Assembly (NCBI GenBank): GCA_026125795.1
Contig: JAHCKM010000001.1
Span: 1,116,001 to 1,180,000 of the forward strand
Reading direction: 5' to 3'
Length of the DNA stretch: 64,000 bases
DNA from: Burkholderiaceae bacterium
GTDB lineage: Bacteria; Pseudomonadota; Gammaproteobacteria; Burkholderiales; Burkholderiaceae_C
Under the pieces are notes generated by a model, which worked only from the letters and a program-made list of their open reading frames with translations, was not told the DNA's origin and did not search any database. Below are positions 20,545 to 27,967 of this stretch, in pieces (positions within the stretch are counted from its first letter, which is position 1; the number at the start of each line of letters is the position of its first letter). The position numbers and the translations under genes were made by a program.

Positions 20545-21500
20545 GCACAGTCGATGGGGTGCTGGTTGCCTGGGGCGACCGGCTGTTCTATGGACCGAAC
20601 CGCATCGTGCGCAGCAACGCCCCGCGCCTGTCGCTGCACGCCCAGGCCGGCGCAGTGCGTCAGCGCATCAAGGCCATCGTGGTGCGCAACGCGCCGCAGG
20701 TGATGGTCAAGGTGACGGGCGGCGGCCGGGGGATGGCTGCCATCGCCGCGCACCTGCGCTACATCAGCAAGGCCGGCCGGCTGCCCTTCGAGGACGACCG
20801 CGGCGAGGTGCGACAAGGCGGCGAGGCGCTGCGCGACCTGGCGGATCAATGGCGCTGCGGTGGCGCCCGCATCCCAGAAAGGAGCGAGCGGCGCGAGGCG
20901 TTCAACATCATGCTGTCGATGCCGGCCGGCACGAACCCCGAGATGGTACGCAACGCTGCGCGCGAGTTCGCGAAGGCCGAGCTCGCGAATCATCGCTACG
21001 TGATGGTGCTGCACACGCACCAGGGGAACCCGCACGTCCATCTGGCCGTGCGCGCCGAAGGGCGCGATGGCCAGCGGCTCAACCCGCGCAAGCAGGACCT
21101 GCGGCGCTGGCGCGAGGTGTTTGCGGAGAAGCTGCGAGGCTGGGGCATCGAGGCGGAGGCATCGTCGCAGGTTGCACGTGGCAGCCGTCACCGCAACGAG
21201 CGGCTTTGGCAACGCAAGGCTTATGACAACGGGCGCGGGCGCAATCGCGGCGGGTACGCCGATGCGAAGCTCACGCCGGCGCGGCGTCACGCTGCGCAGG
21301 CGTGGTGCGAGATCGCCAAGGCGCTCGCGTCGTCGGAAGACGTGGTCGATCGCGAGCTGGTCCAGGCAGTCGTCAACTACGCGCGGTGGCTGCCCGGCGT
21401 GCGCTACAAGGCGCCGGAGAAGCAGGCGCAACGTGAGTTGCCCGGGCTGGAGCGCACGACTATGCAGAAAGCGCGGCCCGAGCCAGGATGGGAGCGCTGA
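20541..21500 (+). CDS. MOBP-like relaxase / mobilization nuclease
   Basis: This 319-residue protein is translationally coupled to the MobC-like gene. The HUH metal motif is VLHTHQGNPHVHLAV, with His158, His160, His165 and His167, followed by LNPRKQDLRRWREVFAEKL and a conserved GIEAEA segment typical of relaxase/mobilization nucleases. The catalytic Tyr is probably in the first 100 residues; Tyr76 in LRYISKAG is one candidate. It would nick oriT and lead single-stranded DNA into a conjugation channel supplied by another element, since no type IV secretion genes are in the window. The protein is short and has no C-terminal helicase or primase domain. Confidence 0.78.
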   Translation: MSTVDGVLVAWGDRLFYGPNRIVRSNAPRLSLHAQAGAVRQRIKAIVVRNAPQVMVKVTGGGRGMAAIAAHLRYISKAGRLPFEDDRGEVRQGGEALRDLADQWRCGGARIPERSERREAFNIMLSMPAGTNPEMVRNAAREFAKAELANHRYVMVLHTHQGNPHVHLAVRAEGRDGQRLNPRKQDLRRWREVFAEKLRGWGIEAEASSQVARGSRHRNERLWQRKAYDNGRGRNRGGYADAKLTPARRHAAQAWCEIAKALASSEDVVDRELVQAVVNYARWLPGVRYKAPEKQAQRELPGLERTTMQKARPEPGWER

Positions 21501-21658
21501 GCCGAAGGATGCTTTCGAACAGGAGACCCTGCTTCGCTAGGCTCAGGCCCAGCCGACAGTCCGTCGCGGCAAACGTTAGAAGTCCTCGGACGAATCTGTA
21601 ATCCATCCGAGGTTCCGTACCAAATAGCTCAGCCGCGGCCGGTCGATCCTAGAACTCG

Positions 21659-22618
21659 CTATTGCTGAACCTTCGACGTGCCTGGGCCACCGGAGGGCTC
21701 ACTAGCCCCGGGCGCCGGTGCGGCAGCAGTTGTAGGGGAAGTCTTCGGCGCCGGGGGCGATGGCGCAGCGTCGTGGCCTCTCGCACTTCTTGCCGATCTT
21801 TCGGTGAGGTCAAGGAGCGTCGGCAGCTTCACCAGGCCAGCCTGGGCGGCAGCCATGACCGCCGAAACAAGTGTCAGCACGGCTAAGAGCAGTTGCACGC
21901 GGAGGTTCGCGCTGTGCTTGCGGTCTTGGTCCTCGGCATCCTCGAGCGTCTTCAGCGCCAGGCCCGTTGGCGCGTAGTTGTGGCCACGCTTCTCCAACTC
22001 ACCCGACTGGACCAAGAGGTCAAGATGCCGCTCCAGCAGACGCTGGTGCGCCTCCCAGCCCGGGTGACCGGCCCAGCGGTGGCCATACTTCGCGCTCATG
22101 AGGTCGAGGGCATCGATGGACTCTTCGCCGCCCATCGTCGCATCAACGACTTCCCGCAGGACGTCCAGCCGCCGGCGAACCTCTAGCGTGCGACGGTTAA
22201 ACAGTCGTTGCGCGACGAAGTGGCGCAGCCGCCGAAGATGAATCAGCGCATACGGCCAACGGGTCCAAAGCCCAGGTGCTATCGCCCAGATGCCCTCGTA
22301 CCGGATCTCGTCCAAGCCGTAGAAGTGGGTGACAAGCAGCTTGGCCGGGTCGATGCTGTCCAGTGGCAAGGTCGCGGCAATAGAGTAGCGCTCGCCGTCG
22401 TACTTCAACGCCTCGACGTTGGTGTTGCGCATAGCAAGAAGAACGAAATTCGGCTCATCGCCTTCGCGAAGAGTCGTGGTGAAGCAGTTGACCCTCATGC
22501 CCTCGGTGCCAGACCGGTGCACTGTCGACGGGCAAGCTCGCCCGAGCAGCAGCGGCATGAAGTGAGCAAGCAGGAGCCGGTCGATGTTGCGCATGACCGG
22601 ATTATCTGAACCCTCCAT
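21659..22618 (-). CDS. Hypothetical protein with one C-terminal membrane segment
   Basis: I do not recognise this 319-residue protein. It has a soluble N-terminal part of about 240 residues with a winged-helix-like stretch (HQRLLERHLDLLVQSGELEKRG, YAPTGLALKTLED). One hydrophobic helix (VQLLLAVLTLVSAVMAAAQAG) lies near 246-268, and the tail is rich in Pro, Ala and Ser. The topology suggests a cytoplasmic domain tethered to the inner membrane with a disordered periplasmic tail. A GAGGAG stands just before the ATG. It is convergent with the relaxase gene and precedes abiEii on the opposite side, so it may be an accessory or defence cargo gene. Confidence 0.55.
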   Translation of the reverse strand: MEGSDNPVMRNIDRLLLAHFMPLLLGRACPSTVHRSGTEGMRVNCFTTTLREGDEPNFVLLAMRNTNVEALKYDGERYSIAATLPLDSIDPAKLLVTHFYGLDEIRYEGIWAIAPGLWTRWPYALIHLRRLRHFVAQRLFNRRTLEVRRRLDVLREVVDATMGGEESIDALDLMSAKYGHRWAGHPGWEAHQRLLERHLDLLVQSGELEKRGHNYAPTGLALKTLEDAEDQDRKHSANLRVQLLLAVLTLVSAVMAAAQAGLVKLPTLLDLTERSARSARGHDAAPSPPAPKTSPTTAAAPAPGASEPSGGPGTSKVQQ

Positions 22619-22663
22619 CCACTCCTCGAACGTTGAAGCAAGTGAAGGCCGGTGCCAACGGTG

Positions 22664-23515
22664 TTAGCTCGCCGGAATGCCGATCATCGCTGCTCGCTCG
22701 CGGAGTCGGCGAACGACGGCCTCGAGTTGGAGGGCGTCGAGGCGGTTCTTGCGGAGGAACGCCGTCCACTGCGTCCGCTTGCCAGGATCGGCGGCGAATG
22801 CGTCGCTCAGGCCGATTGGAAGCTCCGCAGGCACTGGCGACTGACGTTGTTGGAAGGTGGCGGTCACGGCACTGCGAAGCTCAGCATCGTCGACCTCGGG
22901 GTCGTGCAACAGCAGGTCGAGGTCGAAGTAGTCTTTCATCCGGCTGTTTGTGAGGCCGAGGATGCACACGGCGTGCAGCTTCTCGGCAACGACTGTCGCT
23001 TTCGGGTAGACGCGTAGCGGCGCGGTCGGCACGTCCGGCAGCAGGCTCGGATAGATGATCGTCGGCGGCGCGGGTGTCACCGCGTCGCCGAAGCCGACAT
23101 CGACTTGCAGCGCGATCCGCGCGTTGTCCAACGTGGCCCGGATGTCAACTCGCACGCCGCCGTAGCGCGCCTCCGTTCGGATTGTTCCGACGCGAATGGA
23201 TGCCGAATCAAACTGCATGCCGTCGTCAACCGGCATGGCGCAGAGCGACTGGAACACGGCGGCCAGCACCTGAGGGTCATCGGGGCCGAATCCGAGCAGA
23301 TCGGCATCGCGCGTCGGGCGATGCGGCTGGCCGTACCACAGCGCGAAGAGCAGTGCTCCCTTGAGTACGAACTGTGTCGCGTGTTCGGAGGTTGCCAGTC
23401 GGTACAGCAGCCGCTCGGTTCCGTAGCGCGTCAGGACCAGATTGAAGTCTTCCTTCGTTGTGTCCGCGTGCTGCTTGAGCCGGGCCCGGATCGAGGCGGC
23501 ACGGTTGGCGGTCAT
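22664..23515 (-). CDS. abiEii: AbiEii-family nucleotidyltransferase toxin
   Basis: This 283-residue protein is read from the ATG at 23515, which overlaps the AbiEi stop. The nucleotidyltransferase core shows FVLKGALLFALWYGQ and then THR-like RPTRDADLLGFG, holding the Asp-x-Asp metal pair, followed by VRVDI and the KL.A...R.KDYFDL motif (VAEKLHAVCIL, NSRMKDYFDLDLLL). AbiEii toxins transfer nucleotides to tRNA or a similar target and stop growth unless AbiEi represses the operon. The pair is a type IV toxin-antitoxin system first known as an abortive infection system, and on a mobile island it can also act in stabilisation. Confidence 0.85.
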   Translation of the reverse strand: MTANRAASIRARLKQHADTTKEDFNLVLTRYGTERLLYRLATSEHATQFVLKGALLFALWYGQPHRPTRDADLLGFGPDDPQVLAAVFQSLCAMPVDDGMQFDSASIRVGTIRTEARYGGVRVDIRATLDNARIALQVDVGFGDAVTPAPPTIIYPSLLPDVPTAPLRVYPKATVVAEKLHAVCILGLTNSRMKDYFDLDLLLHDPEVDDAELRSAVTATFQQRQSPVPAELPIGLSDAFAADPGKRTQWTAFLRKNRLDALQLEAVVRRLRERAAMIGIPAS

Positions 23516-24126
23516 GCCGTGATGGCCTCGACGTAAGGACGCATGACGCTGGTCATGCGGCCGGACTGAACGTGGCGCCAAAGCTCGTCCATCGTGAACT
23601 TTCGCTTCGACCATCCATCGCGCAGCGCCTCGATGGCCACATCGAGGCCAATCTTGTTGCGGAAGCGGAAAGCGTCCACGACCGTCTTGGCAGCGCTGAA
23701 CACCGGTACCGTCACACCGTCCACCTTGATGCGCTGGACGCCATCGGCAAGCGCGCGGTCCGACATGCGGACGATGCGAAGCTGCTGCTGAGCAAGCTGT
23801 GGCGCCGCAGCGCGGTAAGGGATCGCGAGCCAGATCTCGAACGGCGCCTGGGTGCCGATGTCGTGCATACGAAGCGCCGAGAGCAGACAGATCACTCCCT
23901 TGGGGACGCGCAGCGCAACCTCGGCCAGCGAGCGGTGCTCGCTGACAGCCACGCCCGGAAGCCCGTACATCCCCCGGGCGAGCCGCTCGAGCTTTCCGGT
24001 CTGCACCAGACGCGTCAGCGCAATCGTCGGCAGCCCGTGAGCAGCCAGGTCGCGGGCACGCAGCAGCTTGCGTGACTTGGCAAGGCGTAGGACTCGCGCT
24101 TCTTGTGTAGCAGCAGTCGATGGCAT
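23512..24126 (-). CDS. abiEi: AbiEi-family antitoxin and transcriptional autorepressor
   Basis: The ATG at 24126 gives 204 residues; the longer open frame upstream of it has no coding look. The N-terminal winged helix (RLAKSRKLLRARDLAAHG, IALTRLVQTGKLERLARGMYGLP) is characteristic of AbiEi. The C-terminal domain (VDGVTVPVFSAAKTVVDAFRFRNKIG) matches the antitoxin domain found with AbiEii. It is the first gene of the pair, and its stop overlaps the toxin start by four bases. AbiEi proteins repress their own promoter through inverted repeats, and such a repeat lies 22 bp upstream. Confidence 0.85.
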   Translation of the reverse strand: MPSTAATQEARVLRLAKSRKLLRARDLAAHGLPTIALTRLVQTGKLERLARGMYGLPGVAVSEHRSLAEVALRVPKGVICLLSALRMHDIGTQAPFEIWLAIPYRAAAPQLAQQQLRIVRMSDRALADGVQRIKVDGVTVPVFSAAKTVVDAFRFRNKIGLDVAIEALRDGWSKRKFTMDELWRHVQSGRMTSVMRPYVEAITA

Positions 24127-24147
24127 GCTCGATTGTTGCAAAAGCTC

Positions 24148-24167
24148 GGAGATAGTCAATAATCTCC
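24148..24167 (-). promoter_or_regulatory. Inverted repeat in the abiE promoter
   Basis: GGAGAT (24148-24153) and ATCTCC (24162-24167) form perfect 6-bp arms separated by 8 bp. On the coding (minus) strand a TTGACT lies across this repeat, with AACAAT 16 bp downstream as a possible -10. The position is right for autorepression by AbiEi, but the core promoter is only a guess. Confidence 0.5.
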
Positions 24168-24191
24168 TAGGAAATACAACACGCCGTCCGC

Positions 24192-24413
24192 TCAGCGCGC
24201 CTCGCGTCGAGACTCGCTCCACCGCTCGAGGTCTGACCAGCGCCAACCAACGGCACGCGGGCCAAGGTGCACGGGAGAGGGAAAGGTGCCGCTGGCCACC
24301 AGCCGGTAGATGGTGGAGCGACCCAAGCCCGTCGCTTGGATCACCGCGGGTAGCCGCGCGAAGACGCGCGGCGTGTCGGTGTCGCGATGGACTGTCGCAC
24401 TGGTGCGCTTCAT
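24192..24413 (-). CDS. AlpA-family helix-turn-helix regulator / excisionase-like protein
   Basis: This 73-residue protein runs from ATG 24413. The fold is a MerR-like winged helix: RLPAVIQATGLGRSTIYRLVASGTFP, with the WRWSDLERW ending typical of AlpA/excisionase-like proteins. AlpA proteins activate integrase genes or direct excision of islands. It lies 92 bp after the integrase gene on the same strand, so it is well placed to control excision of this island. Confidence 0.75.
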   Translation of the reverse strand: MKRTSATVHRDTDTPRVFARLPAVIQATGLGRSTIYRLVASGTFPSPVHLGPRAVGWRWSDLERWSESRREAR

Positions 24414-24505
24414 GACCGGTCGCCTGGAGTCGCTCCTGGGAAGCGTAGAGCACCAGTGGCACCGCAACGGCGACGATTTCCGGTCCAGATTCGTCGCGTG
24501 CGCCT

Positions 24506-25945
24506 TCAGGTTGTGCGACTCACCAGCCGCAGCCGTCGCGCGAGCGCTGCCTCGATCGCGGCGCCCAGCTTCGCCCACGCCTGCTTCGTCTCGTCGGCGT
24601 AGTCGTGCTTCAGGTAGTGCCGGCGCACCCGGCTGCCGGCGAGCACGTGGTTCTGGCAGCGGTCGATCACGTCGGGCATCACGCCGAGTGCCTGCATCAT
24701 GGTCGCGCCGGTGCGCCGAAGGTCATGCGGCGTCCACTCGCCGTTAGCCCCGTTGGAGAGCACGAGGCTGTTGTCGTTGCGCCGGTTCTTCAGGGCCTTG
24801 CGCTGCTTGAACTGGTGCTGCCGGTCGCCGATCTGCTTGCTGACCGACTTCACGTCCACATGGTTCGTGGCGTCGCGACCCGGGAAGCACCAGCGCGTCT
24901 TGCCGGTGCGCGCGTGCAGCGCGCGGAACTGGCGTAGGGCGAACCGCGAGAGGTACACGAAGTGATCGCGCTTCTTGCCGCGCGAGCCCTTCACGTTCTC
25001 CTTCGGGATGAACCAGGTGCCGGCCTCGAAGTCCACGTGCCGCCACTCGGTCATCAGCAGCTCGCCGATGCGGCACAGCGTCGAAAGGCAGAGCCACAAC
25101 GCGGCCTGCGTCTCGCGCTCGAGAGGGCGCACCGTGCTGCGCTTGTCGTCCGCTGCTTCGTAGTCGCGCACCATCGCCTGAAGGCGATCGTGCAGCTCGC
25201 GTATCTCGTCGTCGCTCAGAACGCGCGAGCGGATGTTGCTGAGGTCGTAGTCCGGATCGACGATCTTTGCGATCTCGACCAGTTCCGCCGGGTTGCCGTC
25301 GATCAGCAGGCGGCGCCAGGGCTGGCGCTTCTCGGCCCAGCGGAACATCTGTTTGATGTTGCGATGGACTTCCACCGTGGTGCGATTGACGCCGCGCCCT
25401 ACGAGCGCGCGCAACACGGCGCGTATGTCGTGCTCGGTCACCGTGCGCACGGGCTTTGCGCCGAGCGCCGGCAGCACGTCCGCCTCGAACGAGCGTTTGA
25501 GTGCGGCGTTGCTGTCCTTGCGCAGCACGCCATCGCGCAGCCACACGTCGTACAGCTCGCGGACTGACGCGTCTTCGGCTCGCCGCTGCTTCTCGGCCGC
25601 GAGAGTGGCGTTGATGTGCTCGCGCTCTTCGATGCGATCCGCGTTTCGCTTCGCGTTCGGGTCCACGCGGCGCCGCAGCGTCTCGCGCGCATCGTCGCGC
25701 GTGCGGCGGATCGCATCGAGCGACGAGGTCGGCCAAGTGCCGCAGTAGTGCCAAGCCTTCTTGCCGTCGCGCTTGAACTCGTAGCGAAAGTGCACCCGCG
25801 ATGCGCTGTCGTCGTCATTGAATCGCACGACGCCGACAAGACCATCGCCATCGCGCAGAGCGTCGCCGCGCCACTCCGCAGGAACAGCTTTCAGCTCGGC
25901 CACGGTCCACTTTCGGCCCCGGCCAGACTTGGGGTAGCGGGTCAT
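24506..25945 (-). CDS. int: Tyrosine recombinase (island integrase)
   Basis: This 479-residue protein has an N-terminal DUF4102-like arm-binding region. It is followed by the core-binding domain and the catalytic domain: Arg in TLCRIGELLMTEW, then HDLRRTGATM (His-x-x-Arg), the second-His position in CQNHVLAG, and the likely nucleophile Tyr in RRHYLKHDY. This P4-like family integrates into tRNA genes. It points away from the attachment site 155 bp to its right. Its upstream region carries two tandem 12-bp repeats. Confidence 0.9.
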   Translation of the reverse strand: MTRYPKSGRGRKWTVAELKAVPAEWRGDALRDGDGLVGVVRFNDDDSASRVHFRYEFKRDGKKAWHYCGTWPTSSLDAIRRTRDDARETLRRRVDPNAKRNADRIEEREHINATLAAEKQRRAEDASVRELYDVWLRDGVLRKDSNAALKRSFEADVLPALGAKPVRTVTEHDIRAVLRALVGRGVNRTTVEVHRNIKQMFRWAEKRQPWRRLLIDGNPAELVEIAKIVDPDYDLSNIRSRVLSDDEIRELHDRLQAMVRDYEAADDKRSTVRPLERETQAALWLCLSTLCRIGELLMTEWRHVDFEAGTWFIPKENVKGSRGKKRDHFVYLSRFALRQFRALHARTGKTRWCFPGRDATNHVDVKSVSKQIGDRQHQFKQRKALKNRRNDNSLVLSNGANGEWTPHDLRRTGATMMQALGVMPDVIDRCQNHVLAGSRVRRHYLKHDYADETKQAWAKLGAAIEAALARRLRLVSRTT

Positions 25946-25956
25946 CTCGAAGCTCT

Positions 25957-25980
25957 CCAGGGGTCCACCCAGGGGTCCAC
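25957..25980 (-). repeat. Tandem 12-bp repeat before the integrase start
   Basis: CCAGGGGTCCAC occurs twice without a gap, 12 to 35 bp upstream of the integrase ATG and between that start and the attachment site. Short direct repeats here could be arm-type integrase or AlpA binding sites. They also overlap the ribosome-loading region, so binding could limit integrase expression. Confidence 0.55.
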
Positions 25981-26100
25981 CGGAAATGGGATTTTGCGGG
26001 CGCTTTTGAGAACGTCCGAGATGCAGTGTATTCTCTAAGCCATTGATCTACAACACAATTCAGTGTCCCAAGCGATCCCAGGAAATCCCGTTTTAATGCG

Positions 26101-26145
26101 CTACGAACCAAGGGGTCGTGGGTTCGAATCCTGCCAGCCGCGCCA
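26101..26145 (+). other. Island attachment site: 3' fragment of tRNA-Arg(ACG)
   Basis: The 45 bases hold the anticodon-loop half CTACGAA with anticodon ACG, the 3' anticodon stem CCAAG, the variable loop, the T arm with GTTCGAATC, the acceptor strand CAGCCGC, a discriminator G and an encoded CCA. The D arm and 5' acceptor strand (expected GCGGCTG) are absent upstream, so this is not a complete tRNA. The break at the anticodon loop is a usual tyrosine-recombinase crossover point. The intact tRNA gene should lie at the other end of the island, before the window. Confidence 0.85.
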
Positions 26146-26167
26146 AAGTTTCCACTCCTACATCAAC

Positions 26168-26203
26168 GGCTTAGACGCTCCACCGTCTGGGCCGTTTGTT
26201 TTT
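26168..26203 (+). terminator. Rho-independent terminator behind the tRNA-Arg fragment
   Basis: A 10-bp stem (26168-26177 with 26184-26193, including two G-T pairs) and a six-base loop are followed by GTTTGTTTTT. It stands 22 bp after the CCA end, so it is most likely the original terminator of the tRNA-Arg gene before the island inserted. This supports the view that this side is native chromosome. Confidence 0.8.
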
Positions 26204-26384
26204 GCTGCGGGACTTTGCGGACTCTGTCCCGCACTTCTTTTTGCCCGAGCTTCAGGCTGACTTGCTACGTACAGCGTGTGGCGCAGGTCAAAGTGACAAC
26301 AGTCAGCCGATTCGCTTGACTGAATCACTTCAATCGCGTCTTGACGGCTTTGGTGGCGGCGTTCCTGCCGCGCCCGCTCGACAG

Positions 26385-26591
26385 CTACTGCAGTCGGATC
26401 TCGCCGTCGAAGGCAACGTCGAGTTGCAGGCCGGCGACGTGCAGCGTCATCTTGGCCGGCAGCGTCTCGGTGCCCCCGATCGCCTTGGCCGCGATCGCTC
26501 TCGCCACCGCCTGCTCGATCTCGCGCTGCGAGTTGACGCCCACCGTCTTGAGAAACTTGCGAAGGCTGATGTTGAAGATTTCCTGGTCCAT
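26385..26591 (-). CDS. DUF6494-family small protein
   Basis: This 68-residue protein has a strong AGGAGG 6 bp before its ATG. The sequence (MDQEIFNISLRKFLKTVGV, then SQREIEQAVARAI and a C-terminal ..FDGEIRLQ) matches the small DUF6494 family as I remember it. The N-terminal half is probably helical and the C-terminal half beta. The function is unknown. It is the first chromosomal gene after the island. The 232 bp between it and the monooxygenase gene show nothing I can support. Confidence 0.7.
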   Translation of the reverse strand: MDQEIFNISLRKFLKTVGVNSQREIEQAVARAIAAKAIGGTETLPAKMTLHVAGLQLDVAFDGEIRLQ

Positions 26592-26823
26592 GACGGCCTC
26601 CTTTCGAGATCGCTGCACGGCGCGTGCATGCCACTTTAGTCCCACCCACGGCGCAGTCGGCCTGCTGGTCTTGCTCCTCGCGGTTTCGAGCCCGAGCGAG
26701 TGGTCGGTATCGTGGACACCGGCATCGGCATCCACCGCGCAAGCGCTGCCGCACCGCCGTCACTCACAACGCCACGCCGAAAGCCGGCAGTGGTCCGTGC
26801 AACGCCTGCGACCGCTCGCCGCC

Positions 26824-27945
26824 TCAGCTGGCGAACTTGGCCGCATACGCTCGAAAAGTCGCATTGCGCTCGTCGAGCGCTTGCTGCGTCAGCGGCACCA
26901 TGATCGGTGCGCCTTCGTGGGCAAAGGCCTGGCATTGCTCCACGTACGGACGCAGCCGCTCGTGGTACGAGGCGGATGCGCGCTGCGTGTCGCCGTCGTG
27001 CCCCGTCCAGGTGGTGGCCAAGGTCTCCGCGGCCACCATGGCCAAGGTCGTGCCCATGCCCGACAGCAGCGCGGCGCAGTGGCCGGCGTCGCCGATGACC
27101 GCCACGTTGCCGTGGATCCAACTCGGCATGTGGGTCTGGCTCACCGAGTCGAAGTAGAAGCCCTTGGCGGCTGGGTCGGTGAACGCCGCGCGCAGTGCGG
27201 GCACCTGCCATGCATCCACGCGTGACATGAAAGTGCCGATGATCCGCCGCTGGGCGTCGAGGTCGCGGTAGTCGTAGTCGAGCTCGGCGCTGGCGGCGAG
27301 CAGCATGCCCTGCGGGCCGTCGCCGGCATCGCGCACGGCGATGGCCATGCCAGGCACGCTGAGCATCCCGCGCTGCCAGCTGCGGTCGTTCGGCAGGTCT
27401 ACGAGCGAGACGTAGTAGCCGAAGTGACGCACGTAGTCCTTCTCCGGTCCGAAGGCGAGCTTGCGCACGTTGGAGTGCAGCCCGTCGGCGCCCACCACCA
27501 GGTGGTAGCGGCCACGTCGGCCGTCGGTGAATGCAACGTCCACGCCGCGCGTGCTGTCGGCGATCGACGCGACGGACGTCTGGAAGCGAAACTCCACGCC
27601 GTCGGGGATCGCCTTCAGCAGGATCCGGTTGAGCCGGTCCCGCGTGATCTCGATGTCGTGCTCCGTCTCGTTGGCGAACCAGCGCAGGTCGAGGCTCGCC
27701 ACCTGCGCTCCCGTGCCATCGAGCACCGGCATCGGGTCGAGGATCGAGACCTTCTGGTCTTCGATCTCCGCCAGGATGCCCATGCGCTCGGCCGTGCCGA
27801 GCGCGCGCCCGCGCACGTCGATGGGCGCACCGCCGGGGCGCAGGCCGTCGGCTCGCTCGATGACCGTGACCCGGTGACCGAGACGGGCGAACCAGTGAGC
27901 CGCCGAGAGGCCGGCCATGCTGGCGCCGGAGATGAGCACGTCCAT
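26824..27945 (-). CDS. FAD-dependent monooxygenase (aromatic hydroxylase type)
   Basis: This 373-residue protein has a Rossmann FAD motif at the N-terminus (ISGASMAGLSAAHWFARLG), the DG motif VVGADGLHSNVRKLAF that touches both FAD and NADPH, and the GD motif VAVIGDAGHCAALLSGMG that binds the FAD ribityl chain. This is the class A flavoprotein monooxygenase pattern of p-hydroxybenzoate hydroxylase and its kin. It is the last gene of a leftward operon with a TRAP transporter, a hydrolase and a VOC protein, so it probably hydroxylates the imported acid or a derivative. The substrate cannot be read from the sequence. Confidence 0.8.
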   Translation of the reverse strand: MDVLISGASMAGLSAAHWFARLGHRVTVIERADGLRPGGAPIDVRGRALGTAERMGILAEIEDQKVSILDPMPVLDGTGAQVASLDLRWFANETEHDIEITRDRLNRILLKAIPDGVEFRFQTSVASIADSTRGVDVAFTDGRRGRYHLVVGADGLHSNVRKLAFGPEKDYVRHFGYYVSLVDLPNDRSWQRGMLSVPGMAIAVRDAGDGPQGMLLAASAELDYDYRDLDAQRRIIGTFMSRVDAWQVPALRAAFTDPAAKGFYFDSVSQTHMPSWIHGNVAVIGDAGHCAALLSGMGTTLAMVAAETLATTWTGHDGDTQRASASYHERLRPYVEQCQAFAHEGAPIMVPLTQQALDERNATFRAYAAKFAS

Positions 27946-27967
27946 GGGATGGTTTCCTGAGTTGCGG

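Noticed and set aside
24127..24462. N-terminal extension of AbiEi in the same frame
   Set aside because: The extra 112 residues look non-coding, overlap the AlpA-like gene and the promoter repeat, and AbiEi proteins begin at the winged helix.
26070..26145. Complete tRNA gene
   Set aside because: No D arm or matching 5' acceptor strand precedes the anticodon loop, so only the 3' half is present.
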